A DNA stretch of 64,000 bases from Bacteroidales bacterium UBA6445. GTDB taxonomy: Bacteria > Bacteroidota > Bacteroidia > Bacteroidales > UBA932. The position numbers and the translations under genes were made by a program. The notes beneath the pieces were generated by a model. It worked only from the letters and a program-made list of their open reading frames with translations. It did not search any database and was not told the DNA's origin. The stretch is taken from the NCBI GenBank assembly GCA_002439585.1, contig DJOF01000008.1, forward strand, positions 124,001-188,000, given 5' to 3'. Shown here one piece after another: positions 1 through 7,815 of this stretch (position 1 is its first letter; every line of letters starts with the position of its first letter).

Positions 1-160
1 TACTCTCAATCTCGCTAAGGCGCTTCCACCGTATCATTCCTTCTGTAAGGTATGGTAGTATTATTGCAAACTGCCGCAGTGTAAATACTGCAAGTATAAG
101 GCACAGCAGGATTGCCGCCTGATTGACGGGAGAGGCTGCCCATATGTCAATCTGTGTCAT
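1..160 (-). CDS. N-terminal fragment of an integral membrane protein (3' end outside window)
   Basis: The reading frame starts at an ATG at 160 on the minus strand, four bases after the stop of the SUI1-like gene, and runs off the left edge, so only about 53 residues are visible. After a short polar start comes one clear hydrophobic stretch (about residues 14-37, rich in Ile, Leu and Ala), followed by basic residues. The close spacing suggests co-transcription with the upstream gene. It could be a DUF4271-type Bacteroidota membrane protein, but the fragment is too short to assign a family or function. Confidence 0.6.
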   Translation of the reverse strand, partial: MTQIDIWAASPVNQAAILLCLILAVFTLRQFAIILPYLTEGMIRWKRLSEIES

Positions 161-164
161 TGCT

Positions 165-509
165 TCAGTTGCCTCTCTTGGCCACATAACCCATCTCATG
201 CAGCAGTGCCGTTACCTTGTCTCTAAGGTCTCCCTGTATAGTGATCTCCCCGTCCTTTGCAGAGCCTCCGACTCCACACTTGACTTTAAGTGTCTTGGCC
301 AATGCCTTCAGGTCTTCTTCTGAGCCTTGGAAACCGCTGACAAGTGTCACCTGTTTTCCAGCCCGGCATCTACGGTCTATTGTCACCCTAAGTCTCTGAC
401 TTGACGGCGGCAGAGTATCCTGCACGGACGCTTTCTCAGATTCATATTTGAAGTCGGGATTGGTGGAATACACCACCCCAAGTCTCTTCTTCCAGTCATT
501 CTCCGCCAT
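165..509 (-). CDS. SUI1/eIF1-like translation factor (YciH family)
   Basis: A 114-residue protein of the SUI1/YciH family, the bacterial relatives of eukaryotic initiation factor eIF1, thought to influence start-codon fidelity at the small ribosomal subunit. The C-terminal half (about residues 45-114) carries the typical SUI1 core: a basic strand (RVTIDRR), a KQVTLVSGF segment, the GCGG-like loop (KCGVGGSAKDGEI) and the ending IQGDLRDKV. The frame is open further upstream, but the start at 509 (MAENDW) is preferred because a promoter-like element lies between it and the more upstream ATG. The N-terminal 40 residues are variable, as usual in bacterial members. Confidence 0.88.
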   Translation of the reverse strand: MAENDWKKRLGVVYSTNPDFKYESEKASVQDTLPPSSQRLRVTIDRRCRAGKQVTLVSGFQGSEEDLKALAKTLKVKCGVGGSAKDGEITIQGDLRDKVTALLHEMGYVAKRGN

Positions 510-529
510 CTCAATTTTATTTTGTCCTG

Positions 530-561
530 CAAAGATAATCAAAGTCGGGTGCAATGTACAA
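530..561 (-). promoter_or_regulatory. Bacteroidota-type promoter for the SUI1-like gene
   Basis: On the minus strand a TATCTTTG box (537 to 530) matches the Bacteroidota -7 consensus TAnnTTTG. A TTG trinucleotide (561-559) lies 21 bases further upstream as a possible -33 element. The box is about 20 bases from the ATG at 509 and supports that start. Confidence 0.55.
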
Positions 562-598
562 AAGTCAGTGCAATTATGCCCTCGTGCTATCTTACGGC

Positions 599-627
599 TT
601 GAACATCGGGAATATTCCGTATCTTTG
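599..627 (+). promoter_or_regulatory. Bacteroidota-type promoter for the DUF2723-lepA unit
   Basis: TTG at 599-601 and TATCTTTG at 620-627 are separated by 18 bases, close to the usual spacing of the Bacteroidota sigma factor consensus. The start codon is at 788, giving a leader of about 150 bases in which I see no recognisable riboswitch. Confidence 0.6.
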
Positions 628-787
628 TAGATTGTGAGATGAGTGCCCCGTGAATAATGTGGTCTTCAAGGAGTCAGCCCATTATGAAGGCTTCTCATGG
701 AAAAGGACAGATAGGACGGGAAGTGTTCTTCCCGATTTGTCTGCGCTATGAAATGGAAATATTTGATATACAGATAATAATACAGAT

Positions 788-3700
788 ATGACAGAAAAGA
801 AGTTCAATCTCTGGAGCAGGATAGCGTCTGTGGCCGTATTGTGTATAGCTGCATTTACCTACCTTTCCACGATCGAACCCTCAGCCTCTTTCTGGGACTG
901 CGGGGAGTTTATAGCTTCATCATACAAACTGGAAGTGGGACACCCCCCGGGAAACCCTGTGTTCCAGATAATTGCCAGATTCTTCACTATGTTTACAGGC
1001 CCAGAGCATGCTGCCTTGGCCGTCAATGCAATGAGTGCAATATGCTCGGCACTTACCATATTTTTCCTTTACCTTACGATCGTATTTTTTGCAAGGCGTA
1101 TTGTCGGTAAAGGAATTGGAGAATATACGGTAGCTGATGCAGTTGCGGTGATAGGCAGTGCGGTTGTGGGCTCTCTAATATACTGCTTTTCCGATACATT
1201 CTGGTTCTCTGCCGAAGAGGGTGAGGTATATGCGATGTCCTCATGCTTCACGGCCATAGTTGTATGGGCAATGACCAAGTGGTATGAGCAGGCAGACCAG
1301 CCATACGCCAACAGGTGGATATTGCTGATATCTTTCCTAATGGGACTATCAATAGGCGTGCATCTTCTCAACCTGTTGGCCATACCTGTACTTGTGTTCA
1401 TGTATTTCTATAGGAAGAGGGAGACAGGTCACTACACATTTTGGGAATATATAATGATCTTCCTGCTGTCTATCGTGATAGTAGGTCTCGTGTTCTTCGT
1501 GATAATCCCATACCTGCCTAAGGCGGCAGCTTATGCGGATCTGCTTTTCGTGAATGTCTTTGGCCTTCCGTACAATACGGGTGCCGCTTTCTTCATGATT
1601 GCGCTTCTTGCCCTGTGCTTTTGGGCCGCATTCTTGACATACCGTAAAGGAATGGTTATGAGCAATACTGTGATACTCAGCTTTACGACCATTGTCATAG
1701 GCTTCTCCGTATTTTCAGTGATAGTCATAAGGTCCAATGTAATGCCCCCTACCAACGAGTATCAGCCAGACAATGCATTTACCCTTGTGCGCTATCTCTC
1801 GAGAGAGCAGTACGGCACGACGCCTCTCGTATATGGCCAGTATTACGGTTCGCCCTATCATATCGAGAACAAGAAATACTGGGCACCCATTAACGGAAAA
1901 TATAAGCATGTCGATGCCCCTGCTGAACCTGTCTACGATGCTGCCGGCAAAATGCTCTTTCCGAGAATGTGGAGCAACGGCAGTCCCAACCACATAAAGG
2001 TATATGAGTCGTATACCGGAGGGAAAGGGCGTACCATACCGGGAGCGGACTACAAGAAGCCTTCGTTCTTGTCAAACCTCTATTTCTTCTGGGATTATCA
2101 GATGAATTGGATGTACTGGAGGTATTTTATGTGGAACTTTGCCGGAAGACAAAATGATATACACAGCCCCAGCCCGGGCGAGCTGTTCTACGGCAATTGG
2201 GAGTCGGGTATCAAGCCGCTTGACGAGTTGCGTCTCGGAGACCAAAGTGATGCACCTGCTGTATTGAAGGACAATAAAGGCAAGAATCACTATTACCTGC
2301 TGCCTTTGCTGCTCGGCATTTTTGGCCTGTTCCTTCAGTTTGAGAGGGACAAGAGAGGCTGCTGGCTCACTTTCCTGCTGTTTTTCATGACCGGTATCGC
2401 TGTCGTTCTGTATCTTAATCAGCCACCGCTTCAGGTGCGGGAACGTGACTATGCTTATGCTGGCTCGTTCTATGCCTTTGCCATATGGACCGGCTTTGGC
2501 GCACTGGCTTTGTATGAGTGGTTCAAGGGCTATCTGAAAGGTCATGGGCAGACGGTCTTGGCAACAGTAGTGTCACTTGCCTGCCTGGGAGTACCTGCTC
2601 TTATGGCAGAGCAGAACTGGGATGACCATGACAGAAGCAACAGGCGCACGGCAGTCGAGTTGGCCAAGAACTATCTCAACTCGGTCGGGCAAAACGGCAT
2701 ATTAGTGACTCATGGCGACAATGATACATTCCCTCTGTGGTATGCTCAGGAAGTCGAGGGCATACGTACCGATGTCCGCATCTGCAACACCTCGCTCCTT
2801 GGCACAGACTGGCATATAGGCCAGATGAAATGGGCTTGCAACGAGTCTGCACCTCTGCCCCTGTCAGTGAGCCAGGAACAGTACCTTTACGGGACAAATG
2901 ATTTCATATACATTCATGATGTGTACAATTCGGTATTCCCGATATCTGAAGTCATGAGAGTATTTAGGCATCCGGGCGCAAAGCTGCAACTTGAGAGCGG
3001 CAAGAAAGTATCGTATATAGCTTCGCGCAGAATGAGCATTCCTGTCAATAAGGAAAATGTCCTGAAATGCGGTATCGTAAGCGAGAAATTTGCGGACTTG
3101 ATTCCTGATGAGATCATATTGGAGATACCTAAAGATAAGGACTATATCACAAAGCAAGAGTTGTTTATTCTTGATTTGCTATCTAACTATCAGTGGGACA
3201 GACCTCTGCACCTTCTCAGCCAGGGTGGGGATCTCAATGTCGGACTCAAGGACTATCTTATGTATGAAGGATATTCGAGCCGTTTTGTTCCGATTCGCAA
3301 TAAGATCACTTCGACTTCTCCCGGCCTCGTTGATATAGACGAACTGTATGACAAGGTGATGAATGTGTATACATGGGACGCAATAAGTCGCAAGGACTTC
3401 GATGTGGACTATCAGAACTACTATACGTTCCTCGGAGTCTTGCCGCAGCGCGAGATTTTCGCTACCACTGCAAGTGAGCTGTTGAAGGCCGGAGACAAAG
3501 AACGGGCTCTGAAGGTGCTTGACAAAGGCATGGCCTCTATGCCTGCCGATGTGTGGCCTCTTGAGTCTGTGCCTCTCGGATTTACGACAAATGATTTGAT
3601 GGTAATAGCCATGGTAAAGGACTATTATCTGGCAGGTGCTCCTGACAAAGCTTCGGCAATAGCGAGGAAGATGGGAGATGATCTTCTGACTGCAGCACAT

Positions 3701-3925
3701 TTCTACATGCAGTTCTATGACTATGCATCAAGTGATTTCGAGACAGTATACCAGCTTGCCTGCTATCTGATAGACGAAGTTGACAAGGGTGGTGACAAGG
3801 AACTGTCAGATACACTTAAGGCCGGCTTGTACGGTATTGTCAAGACTGGTGCCGAGATGTACTCTGAGTCTGAACAGAAATCCGGAGACACTTCCGGCAC
3901 TCATAATCCTCCAATTTCCAATTAA
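788..3925 (+). CDS. DUF2723 (TMEM260-like) multi-spanning membrane protein
   Basis: A 1045-residue membrane protein of the DUF2723 family. Residues 1-180 carry the family signature: a first membrane helix, then FWDCGEF (35-41) and GHPPG (51-55), followed by further hydrophobic helices to about residue 300 and another group near 490-620. A long soluble C-terminal part follows. The human relative TMEM260 is an O-mannosyltransferase and the fold resembles GT-C glycosyltransferases, with Asp and Glu of the DCGEF loop as likely active-site residues. A role in protein O-glycosylation or surface glycan assembly is therefore plausible but inferred. The stop codon directly abuts the lepA start, so the two are co-transcribed. 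Confidence 0.85.
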   Translation: MTEKKFNLWSRIASVAVLCIAAFTYLSTIEPSASFWDCGEFIASSYKLEVGHPPGNPVFQIIARFFTMFTGPEHAALAVNAMSAICSALTIFFLYLTIVFFARRIVGKGIGEYTVADAVAVIGSAVVGSLIYCFSDTFWFSAEEGEVYAMSSCFTAIVVWAMTKWYEQADQPYANRWILLISFLMGLSIGVHLLNLLAIPVLVFMYFYRKRETGHYTFWEYIMIFLLSIVIVGLVFFVIIPYLPKAAAYADLLFVNVFGLPYNTGAAFFMIALLALCFWAAFLTYRKGMVMSNTVILSFTTIVIGFSVFSVIVIRSNVMPPTNEYQPDNAFTLVRYLSREQYGTTPLVYGQYYGSPYHIENKKYWAPINGKYKHVDAPAEPVYDAAGKMLFPRMWSNGSPNHIKVYESYTGGKGRTIPGADYKKPSFLSNLYFFWDYQMNWMYWRYFMWNFAGRQNDIHSPSPGELFYGNWESGIKPLDELRLGDQSDAPAVLKDNKGKNHYYLLPLLLGIFGLFLQFERDKRGCWLTFLLFFMTGIAVVLYLNQPPLQVRERDYAYAGSFYAFAIWTGFGALALYEWFKGYLKGHGQTVLATVVSLACLGVPALMAEQNWDDHDRSNRRTAVELAKNYLNSVGQNGILVTHGDNDTFPLWYAQEVEGIRTDVRICNTSLLGTDWHIGQMKWACNESAPLPLSVSQEQYLYGTNDFIYIHDVYNSVFPISEVMRVFRHPGAKLQLESGKKVSYIASRRMSIPVNKENVLKCGIVSEKFADLIPDEIILEIPKDKDYITKQELFILDLLSNYQWDRPLHLLSQGGDLNVGLKDYLMYEGYSSRFVPIRNKITSTSPGLVDIDELYDKVMNVYTWDAISRKDFDVDYQNYYTFLGVLPQREIFATTASELLKAGDKERALKVLDKGMASMPADVWPLESVPLGFTTNDLMVIAMVKDYYLAGAPDKASAIARKMGDDLLTAAHFYMQFYDYASSDFETVYQLACYLIDEVDKGGDKELSDTLKAGLYGIVKTGAEMYSESEQKSGDTSGTHNPPISN

Positions 3926-5713
3926 ATGAAAAATATTCGCAATTTCTGCATTATTGCCCATATTGACCATGGTAAGAGTACTCTGGCCGACCGTCTGATC
4001 GAGCTTACGAAGACATTGGGAGCGAGGGAGATGGAGAACCAGGTACTGGACGACATGGATCTTGAGAGGGAGAAAGGTATCACCATCAAGAGCCATGCGA
4101 TCCAGATGGAATATGCCCGCCCTGACGGGAAATATGTGTTGAACCTTATTGACACTCCAGGCCATGTGGATTTCTCTTATGAAGTGTCAAGGTCCATAGC
4201 TTCCTGCGAGGGTGCTTTGCTTGTGGTAGATGCTACACAGGGTGTTCAAGCCCAGACCATATCCAATCTCTATCAAGCCATAGAGCACGGGCTTGAGATA
4301 ATCCCCGTTCTGAATAAGATAGATATGGACGCGGCAAGGCCTGACGTGGTAACGGATGAGGTATGCGAGCTGCTCGGCTGCAAGCCGGAGGAGGTCTACC
4401 ATGTCTCCGCTCGTACAGGAGAGGGTGTGGCTCCTCTGCTTGACGCCATCGTTGACAAGATCCCGGCTCCGTCCGGAGACCCGGCAGCCCCTCTGCAGGC
4501 TTTGATTTTTGACTCTGTGTTCAACTCGTTCCGCGGCATTATCGCCTATTACAAGATTAAGAATGGTAGCCTTCATGCCGGAGAGAAAGTCAAATTCTTC
4601 AACACAGGACAGGAATATATTGCAGACGAGATAGGTGTACTCAAGATGAAGATGTGCCCTACTCAGGAGGTCGGTTGCGGCAATGTCGGCTATATCATCT
4701 CTGGTATCAAGTCGGCAGCGGAGGTTAAAGTCGGAGATACTATTACTTCGGTCGATAATCCATGCAAAGAGGCTATTGCCGGTTTTGAAGAAGTAAAACC
4801 GATGCTTTTTGCCGGTATGTATCCTGTTCAAGCGGACAAATACGAGGAACTTCGCTCAACCTTGGAGAAATTCCAGCTCAATGACGCGTCTTTCGTGTAC
4901 GAGCCTGAGTCTTCGCTTGCGCTCGGCTTTGGATTCCGCTGTGGTTTTCTCGGACTTCTGCATTTGGAGATAGTGCAAGAGAGACTGTACCGCGAGTTCA
5001 ATATGGACGTCATAACGACAGTCCCTAACGTATCATATAAAGTATATACGACTAAGGGAGAGTGTATAGATGTGCACAATCCTTCAGGCTTGCCTTCGCC
5101 CACTTTGATAGACCATATCGAGGAGCCTTATATTAGGGCACAGATTATCACCAATACGGAGTTCTATGGCCCTATCATGAAGCTCTGCATAGAGAAGAGA
5201 GGGACTCTTATGGGCGAGCATTACATCACTGCTGACCGAGTTGAACTTACATATGAGATGCCTCTGTCTGAGATAGTCTTCGATTTCTATGACAAGCTAA
5301 AGTCAATCTCCAAAGGATATGCTTCATTTGACTACCATGTTATGGGTTATCGTCCCGCAAAACTTGTCAAACTTGATATTCTCCTTAACGGAGACCCTGC
5401 AGATGCCCTTTCTACACTGATACATGAGGATCATGCCTATGACTTCGGACGCAAGATATGTCTCAAACTTAAGGAGTTGATCCCAAGACAGCAGTTCGAT
5501 ATCGCAATCCAGGCAGCCATAGGTGCCAAGATTATAGCCCGAGAGACAGTTCGTCAGGTAAGAAAGGATGTTACAGCCAAATGCTACGGTGGTGACGTTA
5601 CCCGCAAGCGTAAACTTCTTGAGAAACAGAAGGAAGGCAAGAAGAGAATGCGCCAGATAGGTACGGTACAGGTCCCGCAGAGCGCATTTATGGCGGTTCT
5701 AAAGCTCGACTGA
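3926..5713 (+). CDS. lepA: elongation factor 4 (LepA), ribosome back-translocating GTPase
   Basis: A 595-residue translational GTPase that acts on the ribosome, favouring back-translocation and assisting under stress or during 30S biogenesis. The G domain has the P-loop AHIDHGKST (11-19), DTPGH (76-80) and NKID (130-133). The C-terminal signature AKCYGGDVTRKRKLLEKQK distinguishes LepA from EF-G. The length is normal. It begins immediately after the DUF2723 stop codon with no intergenic base and is followed one base later by a glycosyltransferase gene, so all three are probably one transcript. Confidence 0.98.
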   Translation: MKNIRNFCIIAHIDHGKSTLADRLIELTKTLGAREMENQVLDDMDLEREKGITIKSHAIQMEYARPDGKYVLNLIDTPGHVDFSYEVSRSIASCEGALLVVDATQGVQAQTISNLYQAIEHGLEIIPVLNKIDMDAARPDVVTDEVCELLGCKPEEVYHVSARTGEGVAPLLDAIVDKIPAPSGDPAAPLQALIFDSVFNSFRGIIAYYKIKNGSLHAGEKVKFFNTGQEYIADEIGVLKMKMCPTQEVGCGNVGYIISGIKSAAEVKVGDTITSVDNPCKEAIAGFEEVKPMLFAGMYPVQADKYEELRSTLEKFQLNDASFVYEPESSLALGFGFRCGFLGLLHLEIVQERLYREFNMDVITTVPNVSYKVYTTKGECIDVHNPSGLPSPTLIDHIEEPYIRAQIITNTEFYGPIMKLCIEKRGTLMGEHYITADRVELTYEMPLSEIVFDFYDKLKSISKGYASFDYHVMGYRPAKLVKLDILLNGDPADALSTLIHEDHAYDFGRKICLKLKELIPRQQFDIAIQAAIGAKIIARETVRQVRKDVTAKCYGGDVTRKRKLLEKQKEGKKRMRQIGTVQVPQSAFMAVLKLD

Positions 5714-5714
5714 T

Positions 5715-6545
5715 ATGAGAGAAGCAGCCGTACTGATGACGGTCCACAACAGGAGGGATAAGACTTTGGCCTGTCTTCATGACTGTTATCTTCAGATAGA
5801 TTTGCTAAAGGGTCACGGTGACATTGAATTTACAGTGTACATGGTAGATGATGGCTGTACTGACGGTACTTCTGAAGCTGTTTCTGAGGCATTTCCTCAG
5901 ACTGTCATCATCAAGGGTGACGGCAATCTGTACTGGAATCAAGGCATGAGGCTTGCGTGGGCGACAGCCGCATCGCATAGGCCTGATTTCTACATATGGC
6001 TCAACGATGACACTCTCATGAGGGAAGGTGCTTTAGCCTGCCTTATGGAGACATCGACATTCTTACGCAATAGAGCAATTGTGGTTGCGACTGCGGCAGG
6101 CAAAGACGGTCAGATCACATATGGAGGAAGAGGCAAGGGAGGCAAGCTTGTGAATCCAGATCCCGTAATTCCCGTTCCATGCTGGATATTCAATGGCAAT
6201 CTTGTACTTGTCCCTTCATATGTTTACAGGATGCTCGGAAGCCTTGATGTGCATTATAGTCACAGTTTCGGTGATTTTGACTACGGGGTAAGGGCAAGGA
6301 AGGCAGGGATTGTTGCTGTTGTAGCCCCCGGCATATTGTGCACTTGTGAGAGAGATCATGGGCTTCCCAAATGGGCAAATGCCAGATATCCCCTCCGTGA
6401 CCGATTTGCCTTTCTGACGTCTCCTCTTGGTCGTCCCCCAAAGGAACAGTTTCTCTACGACTGTAGAAGTCAGAACATTGCATTTGCCGTACTTCATTTC
6501 ATGTCATTGTTGTTGAAAGTTCTGTTTCCGCTTCGAACCCGTTGA
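5715..6545 (+). CDS. family 2 glycosyltransferase
   Basis: A 276-residue GT-A fold glycosyltransferase of family 2. It shows the N-terminal nucleotide-binding start (AAVLMTVHNR), VDDG (44-47) and the metal-binding NDDT segment (97-100) that replaces a classical DxD. A conserved GDFDYGVRARKAG stretch in the second half resembles the acceptor/catalytic region of GT2 enzymes. No membrane anchor is evident except a hydrophobic C-terminal stretch (about 255-272). Donor and acceptor cannot be deduced. It follows lepA by one base and precedes menA by 47 bases. A role in capsule, LPS or protein glycans is possible. Confidence 0.88.
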   Translation: MREAAVLMTVHNRRDKTLACLHDCYLQIDLLKGHGDIEFTVYMVDDGCTDGTSEAVSEAFPQTVIIKGDGNLYWNQGMRLAWATAASHRPDFYIWLNDDTLMREGALACLMETSTFLRNRAIVVATAAGKDGQITYGGRGKGGKLVNPDPVIPVPCWIFNGNLVLVPSYVYRMLGSLDVHYSHSFGDFDYGVRARKAGIVAVVAPGILCTCERDHGLPKWANARYPLRDRFAFLTSPLGRPPKEQFLYDCRSQNIAFAVLHFMSLLLKVLFPLRTR

Positions 6546-6592
6546 ATTCAATTGGTGGTGGGTTAATTTTTACTTTACTAAAAGTCTGAAAT

Positions 6593-7540
6593 ATGAATAA
6601 ACCACTTGCTTTGATCGATTCTATGCGATTCCGTTCTCTGCCTCTTTCACTGGCCGGTGTGCTTCTCGGTCTTATGTTGGCGGCCTCAGAGTACAGAATA
6701 AGCATTACTGTGGCCGTACTTGTCGTTACCACAACGGTCTTGCTTCAGATATTGTCCAATATGTCAAATGAGCTTGGTGACTCTCTCAGCGGGGTCGACA
6801 GGGGAGACAGGGACGGGCCTGAATATTCCCTATATAAAGGGGCTCTTACAGCCGGGGAGATGAAGGTAGCCATTGTCGTTATCGCAGTATTGTGTGTTAT
6901 CTCCGGTCTGTCCATGATATATTGCTCCTTCGGTACTTTATTCTGCATGGATTCGATTTGCCTTATGATTTTAGGTGCAGCTGCGATCTATGGCGCTGTG
7001 AAATACACCCTTGGGCGCAATCCTTATGGATACAGAGGCCTTGGAGATATATCGGTGTTTACATTTTTCGGTATTGTTGCTGTGTGCGGTTCTTATTTCG
7101 TTGCTGCCCATACTTTCGGTTCGTGGCTCAATCTGCTTCCGGCAGCCGCGATAGGCATGTTCTCTGTAGGAGTCTTGAATGTGAATAATATACGGGATAT
7201 GAGGACGGACAAGGGCTACAAAGTGACCCTTCCATTGAAGATGGGGCCGAAATGGGCGAGGATTTATCATACTTCACTGATAGTCGGAGGGTGGATTCTT
7301 CTTATAGCTTTCAATATCCTCAAAAGTCGCGGTCAGAGATACGACCTGTATGCTTGGCATCTGCCTTTGGCTGTGTGGCATTACATGTTTGTTGTGACTC
7401 TTCCCCTTTTTGTATGTCACCTCTATGGAGTGTGGACACGTGATGGCAAGGCTCTTGATCCGATGCTTCCGCAACTTGTCCTGTCAACATTTCTGCTTTG
7501 CCTGCTCATGGGTATAGGTTATGTGGCATGTTGGCTGTAG
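6593..7540 (+). CDS. menA: 1,4-dihydroxy-2-naphthoate polyprenyltransferase (menaquinone synthesis)
   Basis: A 315-residue UbiA-superfamily integral membrane prenyltransferase that joins 1,4-dihydroxy-2-naphthoate to a polyprenyl diphosphate, giving demethylmenaquinone. The two aspartate-rich metal/diphosphate motifs are visible: NELGDSLSGVD (59-69) and NNIRDMRTD (198-206). Eight or nine hydrophobic helices alternate with short loops. The GDRDGPEYS and PLKMG segments are typical of MenA rather than UbiA or heme O synthase. No other men genes are in the window. Menaquinone is the expected electron carrier of an anaerobic Bacteroidales respiratory chain. Confidence 0.93.
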   Translation: MNKPLALIDSMRFRSLPLSLAGVLLGLMLAASEYRISITVAVLVVTTTVLLQILSNMSNELGDSLSGVDRGDRDGPEYSLYKGALTAGEMKVAIVVIAVLCVISGLSMIYCSFGTLFCMDSICLMILGAAAIYGAVKYTLGRNPYGYRGLGDISVFTFFGIVAVCGSYFVAAHTFGSWLNLLPAAAIGMFSVGVLNVNNIRDMRTDKGYKVTLPLKMGPKWARIYHTSLIVGGWILLIAFNILKSRGQRYDLYAWHLPLAVWHYMFVVTLPLFVCHLYGVWTRDGKALDPMLPQLVLSTFLLCLLMGIGYVACWL

Positions 7541-7733
7541 AGTGTCGCATGATACTCCACATTCTCGTATATTCCTCATAAAATTTAGAAATTGTTCTGA
7601 AATGATTTCTGAATTATGAAGAATATTCGAGGCGGTTTCGACTTTGGAAAAAGAAGTGTTCTGGAGATACCGGGCTGTGATGACAAAGATGAAAATGTCC
7701 GGAAAGGACCATAAGAGAAGAGTTGAGACATGT

Positions 7734-7758
7734 CTTCTTATAATGAAATAAATATAAG
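7734..7758. repeat. 20-mer with dyad symmetry, copy 1 (upstream of rnr)
   Basis: The 20 bases CTTCTTATAATGAAATAAAT (7734-7753) occur identically at 31660-31679. With the next bases they form an inverted repeat, CTTATA (7737-7742) and TATAAG (7753-7758). It lies about 60 bases upstream of the RNase R start and 28-50 bases before the -7 box, a position compatible with an operator or upstream activator site. No function is known. Confidence 0.5.
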
Positions 7759-7785
7759 CGGCTTCTTACTGCTTTGTAAAATATG

Positions 7786-7793
7786 TAACTTTG
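7786..7793 (+). promoter_or_regulatory. -7 promoter box for rnr
   Basis: TAACTTTG matches the Bacteroidota -7 consensus and lies 22 bases before the rnr start. No clear TTG is found 18-21 bases upstream, so this is a half-supported promoter. The rest of the interval 7541-7785 shows only the dyad 20-mer and a 32-codon open frame at 7616-7714 that I do not regard as a gene. Confidence 0.5.
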
Positions 7794-7815
7794 CAACAAA
7801 ATAGATTAATATATT

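Noticed and set aside
4187..4831. 214-codon open frame antisense to lepA
   Set aside because: Shadow of lepA with no independent support.
7616..7714. 32-codon open frame between menA and rnr
   Set aside because: Too short, without motif, promoter or conserved neighbour; treated as intergenic.
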